The notes: generated from the sequence alone by a model not told the origin. Positions 1 to 8,957 are shown, numbered from the stretch's first letter. The stretch is DNA of 64,000 nucleotides from Demequina muriae (GCF_030418295.1 NZ_JAUHQA010000001.1:868001-932000), one strand, 5' to 3'. Translations and numbers: made by a program.

Positions 1-548
1 CGGTCGAGAGGATCGATCACATCCGTGATGGTCATCGCCATATAGATCGCCGCGTTCGGAGTGTCCGTGGCGGTCTGGTCGATCGTGGCGAAGATGACGT
101 CCGAGCCGACCGACGATCCAGCCAGCGCGTTGTACAGCGCGGGCTCCAGGGACGTCTCCGAGACGAGCAGGGACTCAGGTGCGTCGGACTCGTAGGTCGA
201 GAACAGCTGAGAGCCATCGGTGCCGGAGGTGATGGTGTAGTCGACGGTCACGACCTGGCCGGACTCGACGGCGGCGCCGTCGCCGTCCTCGACGATGCGG
301 GTCGCGGTGCCGGAGATCGTGCTGGGGGTCTCGACCGTCAGGGTCGGGATGCCGTCACCGTCTTCCTCCCACGTGATCTCGTCGAGCATCGCGACGTCCT
401 GGGCGTTCCCGAACTCGGTGGTCTCGGTGCCGCCGGCCCCGTCAGTGGGGCTGGGAGACGCGCTCGCCTCGTCGTCAGTCCCGGAGGCGCAGCCCGCCAG
501 GACGAGCGTGGCCGCTGCGACGGCGGCGATGGGCAGGTGCTTCTTCAC
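1..548 (-). CDS. FKBP-type peptidyl-prolyl isomerase lipoprotein (C-terminus beyond left edge)
   Basis: Secreted lipoprotein predicted to catalyse prolyl cis-trans isomerisation of proteins outside the membrane. The GTG start at 548 follows a GAGGAG ribosome site. It opens a lysine-tipped signal peptide ending in the lipobox LAGC, so Cys20 should be lipidated. A Ser/Thr/Asp/Glu-rich linker follows, then a first FKBP-like domain beginning near residue 80 (VEDGDGAAVESGQVVTVDYT). The reading frame stays open to base 1, so only about 182 residues are visible; actinobacterial homologues often carry a second FKBP domain. Family membership rests on the strand pattern and GQVVTVDY motif, and the conserved catalytic-pocket aromatics cannot all be checked here. 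Confidence 0.8.
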   Translation of the reverse strand, partial: MKKHLPIAAVAAATLVLAGCASGTDDEASASPSPTDGAGGTETTEFGNAQDVAMLDEITWEEDGDGIPTLTVETPSTISGTATRIVEDGDGAAVESGQVVTVDYTITSGTDGSQLFSTYESDAPESLLVSETSLEPALYNALAGSSVGSDVIFATIDQTATDTPNAAIYMAMTITDVIDPLD

Positions 549-591
549 GCTGAAGTACTCCTCGATTGGGGGAAAAAAGCCGTCCGCCACC

Positions 592-621
592 GTATCCCAC
601 GGCCGGGACGCACTCGGTCAA
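592..621 (-). promoter_or_regulatory. Candidate promoter of the FKBP lipoprotein
   Basis: On the minus strand TTGACC (616-621) is followed after 18 bases by GGATAC (592-597), about 45 bases before the GTG start at 548. This fits a primary sigma factor promoter with a short leader that includes the GAGGAG site. It is predicted by eye only. Confidence 0.4.
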
Positions 622-650
622 CCCCTGGGGCGCGCGAATCGTTCCCGGGT

Positions 651-1097
651 TCAATCCACGCCGCGAGGCCCGAACAGGCGGGACAGCACGATCGCGGAAC
701 GCGTCGAATCCACCTGGGGGGCGAGGCGCACCTTCTCGAGTGCCACCTCGAGGTGAGGAGGATTGCGCGCGCGGATGCGGACGATCGCGTCGGCGCTGCC
801 CGTGACCGTGAACGCCTCGTCGACGTCGGGGATCCCGCTGAGGACTCGTCGCAGTTCATGCGGAGCCACCGTGCCGCGGCAGAACAGCTCCACATAGGCC
901 TCTGTCGAGCGACCGTCGATCTCGGGGTCGATGAGCACCGTGAAGCCCTGGATCACATCGTCGGCGATCATCCGATCCATGCGGCGCTTCACCGCGGAAG
1001 GCGACAGCCCCACCCGGTCGCCCATCTCCGCATAACTGGCCCGAGCATCGTCCCTCAGAAGTGCGAGGATGCTCCTGTCGAGGTCATCGATGGCCAT
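651..1097 (-). CDS. Lrp/AsnC family transcriptional regulator
   Basis: A 148-residue feast/famine regulator. Residues 1-60 form the winged-helix DNA-binding domain (LDRSILALLRDDARASYAEM, then LSPSAVKRRMDRM). Residues 65-145 form the RAM/AsnC ligand-binding domain typical of amino-acid-sensing Lrp proteins. I chose ATG 1097 because it has a GGGAGG site just upstream and opens with the family's usual MxxDDLD; upstream frame extension adds only Arg-rich sequence. It is divergent from the ornithine cyclodeaminase gene at 1259. In this family that arrangement usually means the regulator controls the neighbour in response to an amino acid, probably ornithine or arginine here (inference). Confidence 0.9.
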   Translation of the reverse strand: MAIDDLDRSILALLRDDARASYAEMGDRVGLSPSAVKRRMDRMIADDVIQGFTVLIDPEIDGRSTEAYVELFCRGTVAPHELRRVLSGIPDVDEAFTVTGSADAIVRIRARNPPHLEVALEKVRLAPQVDSTRSAIVLSRLFGPRGVD

Positions 1098-1258
1098 CAA
1101 GGCCTCCCTGCTTCGCCGGATTCCTGCGCGTAGCCTTGAGAATACGCATGTGACCCGCGCCTGAGTCAAGACTTTCGCACGATCTGGTTGACACACTGGG
1201 GTGACGAGGCGACTAGACGAAGGGGTCGAGGCCTGATTGCGACGTCTGGGAGGGCGAC

Positions 1259-2290
1259 ATGGTGCAGTTCGTAGGGGTTCCGCAGATGCGGGCGTGGGTA
1301 TCCGAGGCGGGACCGGAGCGGATCATCGCCGGGCTGACCGAGGCGGTCGAGCAGGACCTGCTGCATTGGCGTCGGTTCGACAAGATCCCCAGGGTCGCCT
1401 CCCACTCCCCCGTGGGCGTCATCGAGCTCATGCCGACGTCCGACGGCTCCCTCTACGCGTTCAAGTACGTCAACGGGCACCCGTCCAACCCGTCGCGAGG
1501 CCTGCAGACCGTGACCGCTTTCGGGATGCTTGCGGACGTCGCGACGGGATACCCGCTGCTGATCTCCGAGATGACGGTGCTGACGGCCCTGCGCACGGCG
1601 GCCACTTCCGCCGTCGCGGCCCGCGCTCTGGCGCGACCGGACTCCCGAGTGCACGCACTGATCGGAGCCGGCAGCCAGTCGGAGTTCCAGGCGATCGCGG
1701 TCCGTGCCGCGCTGGGCATCGACACGGTGCGCGTGTGGGACACCGACCCGGCGGCACTCGCGAAGTTCGAGCGCAATGCCCGCGCCCTGGGCTTCGACGT
1801 TCACCTGGCGTCGTCGGCGGCGGACGCCCTCGCAGGAGCCGACATCGTCACCACGTGCACGGCCGACAAGTCGAACGCCCACGTGCTTGAGGCCTCCATG
1901 GTCGCGCCCGGCACCCACATCAACGCGATCGGCGGCGACTGCCCCGGCAAGACCGAGCTCGACCCTGAGATCCTGCGCCGCGCCGCGGTGATCGCCGTCG
2001 AGTTCGAGCCGCAGACGCGCATCGAGGGCGAGATTCAGCAGCTGTCGCCGAACCACCCGGTCTCGGCCCTGTGGGACGTGCTCGCAGGGGCTGCCGCAGG
2101 CCGTACCGCCGATGCGGACATCACGGTGTTCGACTCGGTGGGCTTCGCGATGGAGGACTTCTCAGCGCTGCGGTACCTGCGCGATTCCGTCGCCGGCACG
2201 CACTGGGTCGAGGAGATCGACATCGTGGCCGAGCCGGAGGACCCCAAGGACCTCTTCTCGCTCGCCGTCGCGCCGATCCTCACGCACTGA
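1259..2290 (+). CDS. ocd: Ornithine cyclodeaminase family protein
   Basis: A 343-residue NAD-dependent enzyme of the ornithine cyclodeaminase/mu-crystallin family. Known members convert L-ornithine to L-proline and ammonia, or act on related imino/amino acids. The Rossmann segment is visible as ALIGAGSQSEFQ near residues 137-148, preceded by the substrate-side region LISEMTVLTALRTAATSA. A later VGFAMEDFSAL stretch is typical of bona fide cyclodeaminases. Length is normal. ATG 1259 follows GGGAGGGCGAC. It stands alone, divergent from the Lrp regulator, and ends before the convergent flippase gene. Exact substrate is not provable from sequence. Confidence 0.88.
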   Translation: MVQFVGVPQMRAWVSEAGPERIIAGLTEAVEQDLLHWRRFDKIPRVASHSPVGVIELMPTSDGSLYAFKYVNGHPSNPSRGLQTVTAFGMLADVATGYPLLISEMTVLTALRTAATSAVAARALARPDSRVHALIGAGSQSEFQAIAVRAALGIDTVRVWDTDPAALAKFERNARALGFDVHLASSAADALAGADIVTTCTADKSNAHVLEASMVAPGTHINAIGGDCPGKTELDPEILRRAAVIAVEFEPQTRIEGEIQQLSPNHPVSALWDVLAGAAAGRTADADITVFDSVGFAMEDFSALRYLRDSVAGTHWVEEIDIVAEPEDPKDLFSLAVAPILTH

Positions 2291-2339
2291 GGCGCACCCT
2301 GCGCTGAGGTTGCACCTGTGCTGAGCCTCAGCTGCTGAG

Positions 2340-3350
2340 TCAGTTCTGAGGGGTCGCCGCTGGCGGCGTGGGCCGGCCGGTTCGCGCCGCCAGCGCCGCG
2401 ATCCCCCAGAACAGCAGGTCCACCGCAGCCGACCACACCCGGCTCAGCAGCACCACGAGAGCTGCCGTGGGCGCAGGCAGCACGATCAGCAGGAGCACCA
2501 GCTGCGTGGCGTCCCTGGTTCCCAGTCCGCTGGGCACCAGCGGCGTGAGGATGCCGACCACTCCGGCGAACCCGAACGCGCCCACGAGGAACATCAGGTC
2601 CGCCGCGCCCACCTCGGGGACGACCGAACGCATCAGCAGCGCGTACGCGAGTCCGGAGAGCAGGGCGCCGCCGCCATACAGTGCCAGAGAATCGCGCACG
2701 ACTGGCCACCCCACGGGGGACGGCGTGCCGCGACGCAGCAGGCGGAAGCCGAGCGCGAGCAGACGGTTGAACACCGGAGGCGTCATCGCGACGAACCCGG
2801 CGATCGCGCACAGTGCGACGACCAGCCGGAGCGCGGAGGAGACCTCGCCGATGCGCGGGTCGAGAGCGAGCAGCGCGAGCGACACCGTCCCGACCGCGAC
2901 CACCTGCGCCGCGGCCTCCACGAGCGTCGACACCGCCAGTCGCGACTTCGAGATGCCCTGCTCCGCCGCGAGATAGATCTTGCTCGCGATCCACGGCACC
3001 GTGCCAGGGATGTAGCGGGCGAGCCACGCCCGCGCATAGATGTCGGAGAGCACCCGCATCGGCGGCAGCTGGCGAGCGCCCAGACGCGACAGCACCACCC
3101 GCCACACGACCACGCCGAGGTAACGGAACGCGAGCGCGAGCGCGGTCGCCGCGGCGATCCAGCCCCAGCCGAGGCTGATGCCGTCCAGTTCCGCCCAGTC
3201 GATGGCCCACACGAACCACCCGAACGCCACGACGATCGCTGCGTAGAACAGCGCCTTGACCACGGTGACCGCCGGGCGTCGAGGACGACCGGGGGTGCTC
3301 GACGCGCGGTCGGCCATCGGCGCCGAGTCGGCGTCCATGTCCCCGGTCAT
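2340..3350 (-). CDS. LPG synthase/flippase-like membrane protein (UPF0104 type)
   Basis: A 336-residue polytopic membrane protein of the lysylphosphatidylglycerol synthase transmembrane-region family, whose members act as lipid or lipid-linked sugar flippases. Features are a hydrophilic N-terminal tail of about 28 residues, roughly seven to eight hydrophobic helices, and the RYIPGTVPWIASK stretch typical of the family near residues 115-127. Its ATG overlaps the stop of the upstream pyruvyl-transferase-like gene (ATGA), so it is the third cistron of a polysaccharide operon. It probably helps move a lipid-linked glycan or modified lipid across the membrane. The transported molecule is unknown. 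Confidence 0.75.
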   Translation of the reverse strand: MTGDMDADSAPMADRASSTPGRPRRPAVTVVKALFYAAIVVAFGWFVWAIDWAELDGISLGWGWIAAATALALAFRYLGVVVWRVVLSRLGARQLPPMRVLSDIYARAWLARYIPGTVPWIASKIYLAAEQGISKSRLAVSTLVEAAAQVVAVGTVSLALLALDPRIGEVSSALRLVVALCAIAGFVAMTPPVFNRLLALGFRLLRRGTPSPVGWPVVRDSLALYGGGALLSGLAYALLMRSVVPEVGAADLMFLVGAFGFAGVVGILTPLVPSGLGTRDATQLVLLLIVLPAPTAALVVLLSRVWSAAVDLLFWGIAALAARTGRPTPPAATPQN

Positions 3351-4522
3351 GACCTCGCCGCCGCGAGCGCCGCCGCAAGGTCGTCACGCAGGTGCTCTCG
3401 CATGGCGCCGATGCGCTCATGGGTGCGGGCGCGCTGCTCGCCGTCCGCCTCGACCGCGGCGACCATGGCCGTGAGGTCGGCGAGCGCATCGGGCTCGAGC
3501 AGTCGTTCGATGGGGCGCGTGTACTCCTGCGCGCCCAGCTGCTCGGCGTACAGGCGGCCCTTGTCCACGTAGTAGTACGTCACCGTGGGAACGCCCACGG
3601 AGGTGGCGACGATCCCGGCGTGCAGGCGCAGGGCGACCATCACGTCGGCTCGCGCGATCACCGACCGCAGCGCCTCCGGACCCAGCTCGTCGCCATCGAG
3701 CACATGGACCCGGTCGGGTCTCGCCGCCCGGTCCCGCAGCTCGCGCGCATAGGCGGGGTCCTCGCCCATGTGCATGGGGGCCAGCACCACGGCGCCGTGC
3801 GATTCCACCAGTGCGTCGACCATGCTCACCACGGTGGTCGCGAGCGACCGAGACTGCGCCGACGGCCCTTGTCCCCTGCGCCACCGGTGAGGCAGCCACC
3901 CGCCCTCGCGGTAGTGGAACCACTGCCGGGGCGCGACCACCGCGAAGCGCTCGAAGGGGACGTCGCTCGCCGACTCCGGCCGCGCATCGGCCGCATAGAC
4001 GGCGCAGTCGTAGCTCGCCGTCACGATGCCGGGCCGCACTCCCCAGGACTCGAGCAGCTCCCGCGACTGCGCGTCGCGGGTCAGGAACGTGCGAGTGCGG
4101 GACACGGTGCGGGCGATCAGGCGACGGCTGGAGCGCGCTCGCGTGCGCCCGATGCCCTGAAAGGTGCCGACGACGCGCGGGTTGGCGGCGCTCACGCAGC
4201 GCATCTTCACGGCCCAGTACCAGACGCCCAGACGGTTCGTGTAGTCCTTCAGCAGCTCGCCGCCGCCCCAGAGCACGACGTCCGCTCGGCGTGCAGCCCT
4301 CATCAGGCGCAGCAGGTCGAGGGGGTTCAACGAGTGGATGTTCTGCGGCAGCACGTCGACGCCGTACCAGTCGCGGTCGCGGTCCGCGTGCTGGGAGATC
4401 AGAGTGATGCGGGCGCCGGGTTCGAGTGCGCGCACGAGCGCGACCAGGCCGGCGGCGATCGCGCGGTCCCCGCGGTTCGCCGCCAGGTCCGAGTTCACGA
4501 CCAGCACGTTCACGCGCGCCAT
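3347..4522 (-). CDS. Polysaccharide pyruvyl transferase family protein
   Basis: A 391-residue protein of the polysaccharide pyruvyl transferase (CsaB/WcaK) family, which adds ketal pyruvate to surface glycans or related acceptors. Visible hallmarks are the N-terminal NSDLAANRGDRAIAAGL, the segment DVVLWGGGELLKD, and the C-terminal ARADVMVALRLHAGIVATSVGVP that forms the nucleotide-sugar-like pocket. I chose ATG 4522 because the upstream extension is Arg/Gly-rich non-family sequence and the start lies inside the end of the glycosyltransferase gene (13-base overlap), giving tight coupling. It overlaps the flippase-like gene by 4 bases. It acts in the cytosol on an envelope glycan precursor (inference). 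Confidence 0.85.
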   Translation of the reverse strand: MARVNVLVVNSDLAANRGDRAIAAGLVALVRALEPGARITLISQHADRDRDWYGVDVLPQNIHSLNPLDLLRLMRAARRADVVLWGGGELLKDYTNRLGVWYWAVKMRCVSAANPRVVGTFQGIGRTRARSSRRLIARTVSRTRTFLTRDAQSRELLESWGVRPGIVTASYDCAVYAADARPESASDVPFERFAVVAPRQWFHYREGGWLPHRWRRGQGPSAQSRSLATTVVSMVDALVESHGAVVLAPMHMGEDPAYARELRDRAARPDRVHVLDGDELGPEALRSVIARADVMVALRLHAGIVATSVGVPTVTYYYVDKGRLYAEQLGAQEYTRPIERLLEPDALADLTAMVAAVEADGEQRARTHERIGAMREHLRDDLAAALAAARS

Positions 4523-5751
4523 CCTCCCACGCGCGCCGCGGCCTGCAGCCTGCCGACCATGGCGGGCGCGAGCGCCTCCCACGTGAGGCCACGAGCCACG
4601 TCGCGGGCAGCTGTGCTCGCCTGTTCACGCTCTGGATCGGTGCGCGTCATCACGTCGACGAGCGCGGTCGCGAGGGCGGGGGCATCCCCCGCGGGAACCA
4701 CGGTGCCCGCCTGAGTGGCGGCGAGCAGCTCGTGAGCGCCCGAGGCATCGCTGACCACGAGGGCCGCGCCCCGACCGAGCGCTTCGAGTGCCGCGACCGG
4801 CAGGCCATCGGCGTCGCCGTCCGCCGCGACGACTGACGGCACCGCAGCCACCCCGGCTTCGGACTCGAGCGCGGCCTTGGCGTCTCCTGTCACATACCCC
4901 CGGAACTCCACGCCGGGAAGGCTCGCTGCCTGCCGCTCGAGACGTTCCCGCCACGGGCCGTCGCCGCCGATCAGCAGACGCGCATCGGGCACCGCGGCAC
5001 GGACAGCGGGCCACGCGTCGAGGAGGACGTGGACGCCCTTCTTCTCGACGAGGCGCGCGACGACGGCAACGGTGTGAGGGTCGGCGACAGACGCATCGGC
5101 CGCAGGGGGCGGCGGCGTGACGATGCCCATGGGCGACAGCACGATGTCGCGCTCGAGGGCTTCGCGCTCCGCACCGTCGAAGAACGCCAACAGCTTGGCG
5201 GCGGTCTGCCGGCTCACGGCGGTGACCGCGGCCGCCCGGCGCGTGACGCGACGCACGATGGCCGTGCCGAGCGGACCGAGCCTGCGCATCACCGCCACGT
5301 CGGAGGCGTGCGTGGTGAAGAGGAACGGCACGCCGGCCCGGCGCGCGACCGAGGCTGCGACGATCGCCTGCGGCGTGAACCAGTGGGCGTAAATGACGTC
5401 GGGGCGCCTTGCGGCGACGGCCCGGCGGAGGGCGCGGCGCTCGCCGGCGATGAGCGTCGGAATCACCGCAGCGAGTGATCGACGGGCCGCGATCGCCGGC
5501 ATGATCCCGCGAGCGGTGAGCACCTCGAACCGAGCGGGGGCGTAGCGGAACCGGTCCTGGGTGACGCGGCCGTCCGCCGATTCTGCCCGCGGCCAGGACA
5601 GCGGCCGAGAGGACGGCGTATGAGGCGCGAGGACGCGAACCGTCAGCGTGGGGTCGGCGGCCGCAAGCGACAGCGCCTGATCGAGGACGAAGCGCGGGAC
5701 GGCGTCCTCACCGTGCGCGGGCACGGTCGATGCCACCACCAGGACGTCCAC
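4510..5751 (-). CDS. GT4 family glycosyltransferase
   Basis: A 413-residue GT-B fold retaining glycosyltransferase. The N-terminal acceptor domain ends near residue 190. The C-terminal donor domain begins at VAVVARLVEKKGVHVLLDAW, and the nucleotide-sugar motif region is GLPVAALEALGRGAALVVSD near residue 320. I prefer GTG 5751: a TAGCGT -10-like hexamer ends 7 bases upstream, suggesting leaderless initiation. GTG 5760 is the alternative and would add three residues. It is the first gene of the glycosyltransferase, pyruvyl-transferase and flippase operon, likely making a cell-surface polysaccharide. Donor and acceptor are unknown. Confidence 0.85.
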   Translation of the reverse strand: MDVLVVASTVPAHGEDAVPRFVLDQALSLAAADPTLTVRVLAPHTPSSRPLSWPRAESADGRVTQDRFRYAPARFEVLTARGIMPAIAARRSLAAVIPTLIAGERRALRRAVAARRPDVIYAHWFTPQAIVAASVARRAGVPFLFTTHASDVAVMRRLGPLGTAIVRRVTRRAAAVTAVSRQTAAKLLAFFDGAEREALERDIVLSPMGIVTPPPPAADASVADPHTVAVVARLVEKKGVHVLLDAWPAVRAAVPDARLLIGGDGPWRERLERQAASLPGVEFRGYVTGDAKAALESEAGVAAVPSVVAADGDADGLPVAALEALGRGAALVVSDASGAHELLAATQAGTVVPAGDAPALATALVDVMTRTDPEREQASTAARDVARGLTWEALAPAMVGRLQAAARVGGWRA

Positions 5752-5778
5752 GGTGCCCACGCTAGTGGGTGGGGCGTC

Positions 5779-6570
5779 TCAGCCCAGACGGACGAGCTCG
5801 CGCACGTCGTCGGTGGGCAGCGCATCGGCCGTGGCCGTGACCTCCATCGACTCGAGGTCGAGCGGCTCCCCGATCGTCGTGAGGAAGGCCGTGTCAGCGG
5901 CGTCGCGGCCGGTCGCGATGCGCACCATGGTCTGGCGCGGCGCGAGGGTCGTGGCATCCACGGCCCACCACTCGCCGTCGACGAGGGCCTCGGCGACCGC
6001 GTGGAAGTCCATCGGCGACAGTCCGGGCGCGTACACCGACACCAGCCGGGCAGGCACGTCCATGGCGCGCAGCATCGCGACCACGAGGTGGGCGAAGTCG
6101 CGACACACGCCACGGCGGGTCATGTACGTCTCGGCCGCACCATCGGTGGGGCGGGAGGAGCCGGAGATGTACGCGAGCTGCGTGCCCACCCAGCTGCCCA
6201 CGAAGGACACGAGATCCAGCCCTGAGCGCCCACCCGCCTCGGCCACGGCCGTGGGCGTGAGGGTGTCCGACTCGCAGTACCGGCTGGGCCGCAGGTATTC
6301 GATGAGGTCCATCTCGGTGACCTGAGCGGGCTCGGACCGACCGTGAACGGTGGCGCGATAGTTCACCTCGACGCCGCCCCCGGAGACATCGCACGTGTGC
6401 AGGCGCGTGCCGTGCTCGTCCGACAGCTCGGTGATCGCGAGCTCCCGGCCCCCCTGGGTCACCACTAGCGACTCCTCGGCTCGTTCCTTGTCCGCCACCG
6501 CGATGGACAGCACCAGGCGTGCGGGTCCGGAGGCGGAGAGGCTGAGGGAGGAGGTCACGTCGCGTCGCAT
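5779..6570 (-). CDS. Transglutaminase-like protein
   Basis: A 263-residue transglutaminase-fold protein with an N-terminal beta-rich domain (residues 1-110) and a transglutaminase core. The catalytic triad is visible as Cys in RRGVCRDFAH, His in MDFHAVAEA and Asp in WAVDATTL. Bacterial members of this COG1305 group are thought to be proteases or amide-bond hydrolases rather than cross-linkers. There is no signal peptide, so it should be cytoplasmic. A GACGAT hexamer ends 6 bases before the ATG with no ribosome site, so it may be leaderless. It sits next to, but not within, the glycosyltransferase operon. Its substrate is unknown. Confidence 0.85.
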   Translation of the reverse strand: MRRDVTSSLSLSASGPARLVLSIAVADKERAEESLVVTQGGRELAITELSDEHGTRLHTCDVSGGGVEVNYRATVHGRSEPAQVTEMDLIEYLRPSRYCESDTLTPTAVAEAGGRSGLDLVSFVGSWVGTQLAYISGSSRPTDGAAETYMTRRGVCRDFAHLVVAMLRAMDVPARLVSVYAPGLSPMDFHAVAEALVDGEWWAVDATTLAPRQTMVRIATGRDAADTAFLTTIGEPLDLESMEVTATADALPTDDVRELVRLG

Positions 6571-6661
6571 GCCTGCATCGTCTCACTTGCCGGTGACGGC
6601 GTGCACACTGCTCTCCTGCCGGCACCGCACGAATCCTTCGTGCCGGCACTGCGCGCGACGC

Positions 6662-8248
6662 TCACGACAACAGCAGGATCTCTAGCTCGGGATCCGGCCG
6701 GACGACCGATGGCGGTTCCTCCAGGGGCGAGTCCCCGGCCCGCGGTTCGATGCTCGGAGGACCGTGTTCCCGGGGTGGCGACTCGGTGGCGCCGGCAGCG
6801 TCGAGCTGCCGCCGGTCTCGTTCCGTGATGCCGAACCGTGCCTTCCCTCCGAGTCGTGGCGTCCGTGCCGGGTCGACGGAGGCAGGTGGTGTGAACCACA
6901 CCTCCTCGTTGCTCGCACGAATGTCCCACGCGCCCCACCTGTCGCGGTGGATGGTGTGGTGACAGGCGACGCAGAGCATCACGCCGTTCGACAGGTCCGT
7001 GACGCCGCGGTCTCGGTCCCACCACTCAATGTGATGCGCCTCGCAATGGCTGGGCGGTGCCCCACACATCGCACACCCTCCGTCGCGCTCCAGAAGTGCG
7101 ACGCATTGCGCGGGGCTGAAGAGGCGCTTCTCGCGACCCACGTTGAGCTTCTCGTCGTCTCCACCGAGGACCAGCGGCAGGTAGCCAGCATCGACGGAGG
7201 CGCGCCGGAGCTCACCGACCGGGATCGCACTCCCCGCGCCGTCAACCGTCGCTGCACCCTCAGGGTCCAGCCCCAGCAGCTGATCGAGCGTCATGCGGAC
7301 GATGACCTTGGTCGTCGCATGCGCGATCGGCGCCTGGTCGCAGCCGAGCATGTGACGTGCAAACGTCGCCAGGGCGTCGGCACGGATCTGGCCGGGCCTC
7401 CGGTCGTCGTCCGCCAACGGGTCGCCATCACGGCGCCGCCGCAGAGCGTCCTTGACCACCCCTTCCAGTGCGGCACGGATCGGCACAGCGGTGACGGGGT
7501 CGAGAATGCCGGAGATCCGCACCGCACCGTCAGGCTGGTCCTTGATCACTACGAAGCGTTCCTTCGCGAGCCGCCGCTGCCTCTCCGTGGCGTCCTTCTC
7601 GACAAGGCCGTCACGCCAGCGCATCACGATCGGCGCGAACTGCTCGGCGCTCAGCCCCGGCGCCCTCTCCACCAATCTCCGCTCGGCAAGCGCCACCTGG
7701 TCACGAGTCGCGGCGTCGGACACGGAGTCGAGCATCCGGGTGACCTGCGCCGCATGATCCACACTGATCCGCCCCGCGCTGAGCGCCCCCGCCACCACCG
7801 GATACGTCGGTTCGTCAGGTTCAGTCGCCTCCTCCCCCGCGGCGACTGCCTGCTCTGCACGTCGGGCCCGCTCCTCGGCCTCAGCCATCACCCGCCCGGC
7901 ACGGATCAACCGGTCCGCCTCGCGCCTTGACCCCCCGGTGATCGCAGCAATCTGCTTGGTCGGCTCCGAGAACCCCTGCTTGCGAGCAAGACCCGTCGCA
8001 CCCAGATCGATCGAGGACCGCCGTGCGATCTCCGCGCACGCCGCCGCCAACAGCAGATCCGAGTCGCGCTTGACGTCGGTCGCCGCCGCCTGCACGTCGA
8101 GCAGCACCCGCTCCGAGAGACCAGAGGCCGCCTCGCCTGCCACCAGCGCACGTACCGTGCTCAACGCTGTGCGCGCCTGCGCGAGGGCGTCCTCGAGCCC
8201 CGCCGGCGCATCGGCCGACTGGACGGGAAGCTGCCCGGTCGAGGTCAT
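6662..8248 (-). CDS. DUF222 / HNH endonuclease domain protein (13E12-like)
   Basis: A 528-residue protein with an N-terminal DUF222 domain (about residues 30-330) and a C-terminal HNH nuclease domain near residues 395-440: two zinc-binding CxxC pairs (CAMC and CVAC) around HCEAHHIEWWDRDRGVTDLSNG and HHTIHRD. This is the 13E12-repeat type that is multi-copy in actinobacteria and has no settled function; some carry REP13E12 phage attachment or recombination sites. The HNH residues appear intact. A Pro/Glu-rich tail follows. It is a single gene with no partner in the window. Its promoter region includes the AT-rich CAGATATATGTG at 8295-8306. Confidence 0.85.
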   Translation of the reverse strand: MTSTGQLPVQSADAPAGLEDALAQARTALSTVRALVAGEAASGLSERVLLDVQAAATDVKRDSDLLLAAACAEIARRSSIDLGATGLARKQGFSEPTKQIAAITGGSRREADRLIRAGRVMAEAEERARRAEQAVAAGEEATEPDEPTYPVVAGALSAGRISVDHAAQVTRMLDSVSDAATRDQVALAERRLVERAPGLSAEQFAPIVMRWRDGLVEKDATERQRRLAKERFVVIKDQPDGAVRISGILDPVTAVPIRAALEGVVKDALRRRRDGDPLADDDRRPGQIRADALATFARHMLGCDQAPIAHATTKVIVRMTLDQLLGLDPEGAATVDGAGSAIPVGELRRASVDAGYLPLVLGGDDEKLNVGREKRLFSPAQCVALLERDGGCAMCGAPPSHCEAHHIEWWDRDRGVTDLSNGVMLCVACHHTIHRDRWGAWDIRASNEEVWFTPPASVDPARTPRLGGKARFGITERDRRQLDAAGATESPPREHGPPSIEPRAGDSPLEEPPSVVRPDPELEILLLS

Positions 8249-8426
8249 GCAGACAAGTCAACCAGCGCCCTCTGACACACCACAATGCCTGGCAGATATA
8301 TGTGGAGAGACAAAGCGCATCGGGACTTGGGGACAACCGCAAGCCAACGGACCACCCTGGTCCGCATGCCGTCGCCCCCGCGAGGCCGCCCTGCACGTCA
8401 TGCCAGTCGCGCAGTAGTCTCACACC

Positions 8427-8783
8427 ATGCTCGTCACCCTCAGCGCCGACTCGGGGACGCCGCCGTATGAGCAGATCCGTGGACAAGTGATCGCAGCCGT
8501 TCAGGCGGGAACGCTCGCGCCGGGAGCCAAGTTGCCGCCCGTCCGCCGCCTGGCGCAGGAGCTCGGCCTCGCGGTCAACACCGTCGCACGCGCCTACCGT
8601 GAACTCGAGGCGGACGGGGTCGTCGAGACGCGCGGCCGCAACGGCACCGTCGTGTCCCCCCACGGTGACGCCACGGCACGTGCCGCGCAGCAGGCGGCAC
8701 TGGCGTACGTCGCGACCGTGCGCCGCCTGGGGCTCCCTGACGACGAGTCGCGTGCCCTCGTCGACGATGCGCTCCGCGCCTGA
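8427..8783 (+). CDS. Short GntR family regulator (YtrA type)
   Basis: A 118-residue GntR regulator consisting of the winged-helix domain (YEQIRGQVIAAVQAGTLAPG, then LPPVRRLAQELGLAVNTVARAYRELEADGVV) plus a short tail of about 40 residues. This is the YtrA layout, which lacks a large ligand domain. The ATG follows TAGTCT by 6 bases with no Shine-Dalgarno, so it is probably leaderless. YtrA-type genes usually precede an ABC transporter they repress, but none follows; the next feature is a tRNA on the other strand. The target is unknown. Confidence 0.88.
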   Translation: MLVTLSADSGTPPYEQIRGQVIAAVQAGTLAPGAKLPPVRRLAQELGLAVNTVARAYRELEADGVVETRGRNGTVVSPHGDATARAAQQAALAYVATVRRLGLPDDESRALVDDALRA

Positions 8784-8847
8784 CCGGCCCGTCGCTCCGA
8801 CAGCTCACGACCCGCGGTCAGCACGAGCGATCGCACCCGGGCAGACG

Positions 8848-8877
8848 AAAGGGCCGCCCCTCACGGGACGGCCCTCT
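8848..8877 (-). terminator. Terminator after tRNA-Ala
   Basis: GGGCCGCCCC (8851-8860) and GGGACGGCCC (8865-8874) form a 10-base stem with one mismatch. Read on the minus strand it is followed by TTTCG. It lies directly downstream of the tRNA-Ala 3' end. Confidence 0.7.
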
Positions 8878-8881
8878 TCGG

Positions 8882-8957
8882 TGGTGGAGCTGAGGGGAAT
8901 CGAACCCCTGACCTTCTCATTGCGAACGAGACGCGCTACCAACTGCGCCACAGCCCC
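8882..8957 (-). tRNA. tRNA-Ala (anticodon CGC), CCA encoded
   Basis: Folds as a standard cloverleaf on the minus strand: acceptor GGGGCTG/CAGCTCC (one G-T pair), D arm GCGC/GCGC, anticodon stem TCTCG/TGAGA with loop TTCGCAA (anticodon CGC, reading GCG), and T arm AGGGG-TTCGAAT-CCCCT. The discriminator is A and the CCA end is encoded (8882-8884). The mature body without CCA is 8885-8957. Confidence 0.95.

Noticed and set aside
2291..2339. Terminator between ocd and the flippase-like gene
   Set aside because: CTGAGCCTCAG can pair only weakly and has no T-run; too little support.
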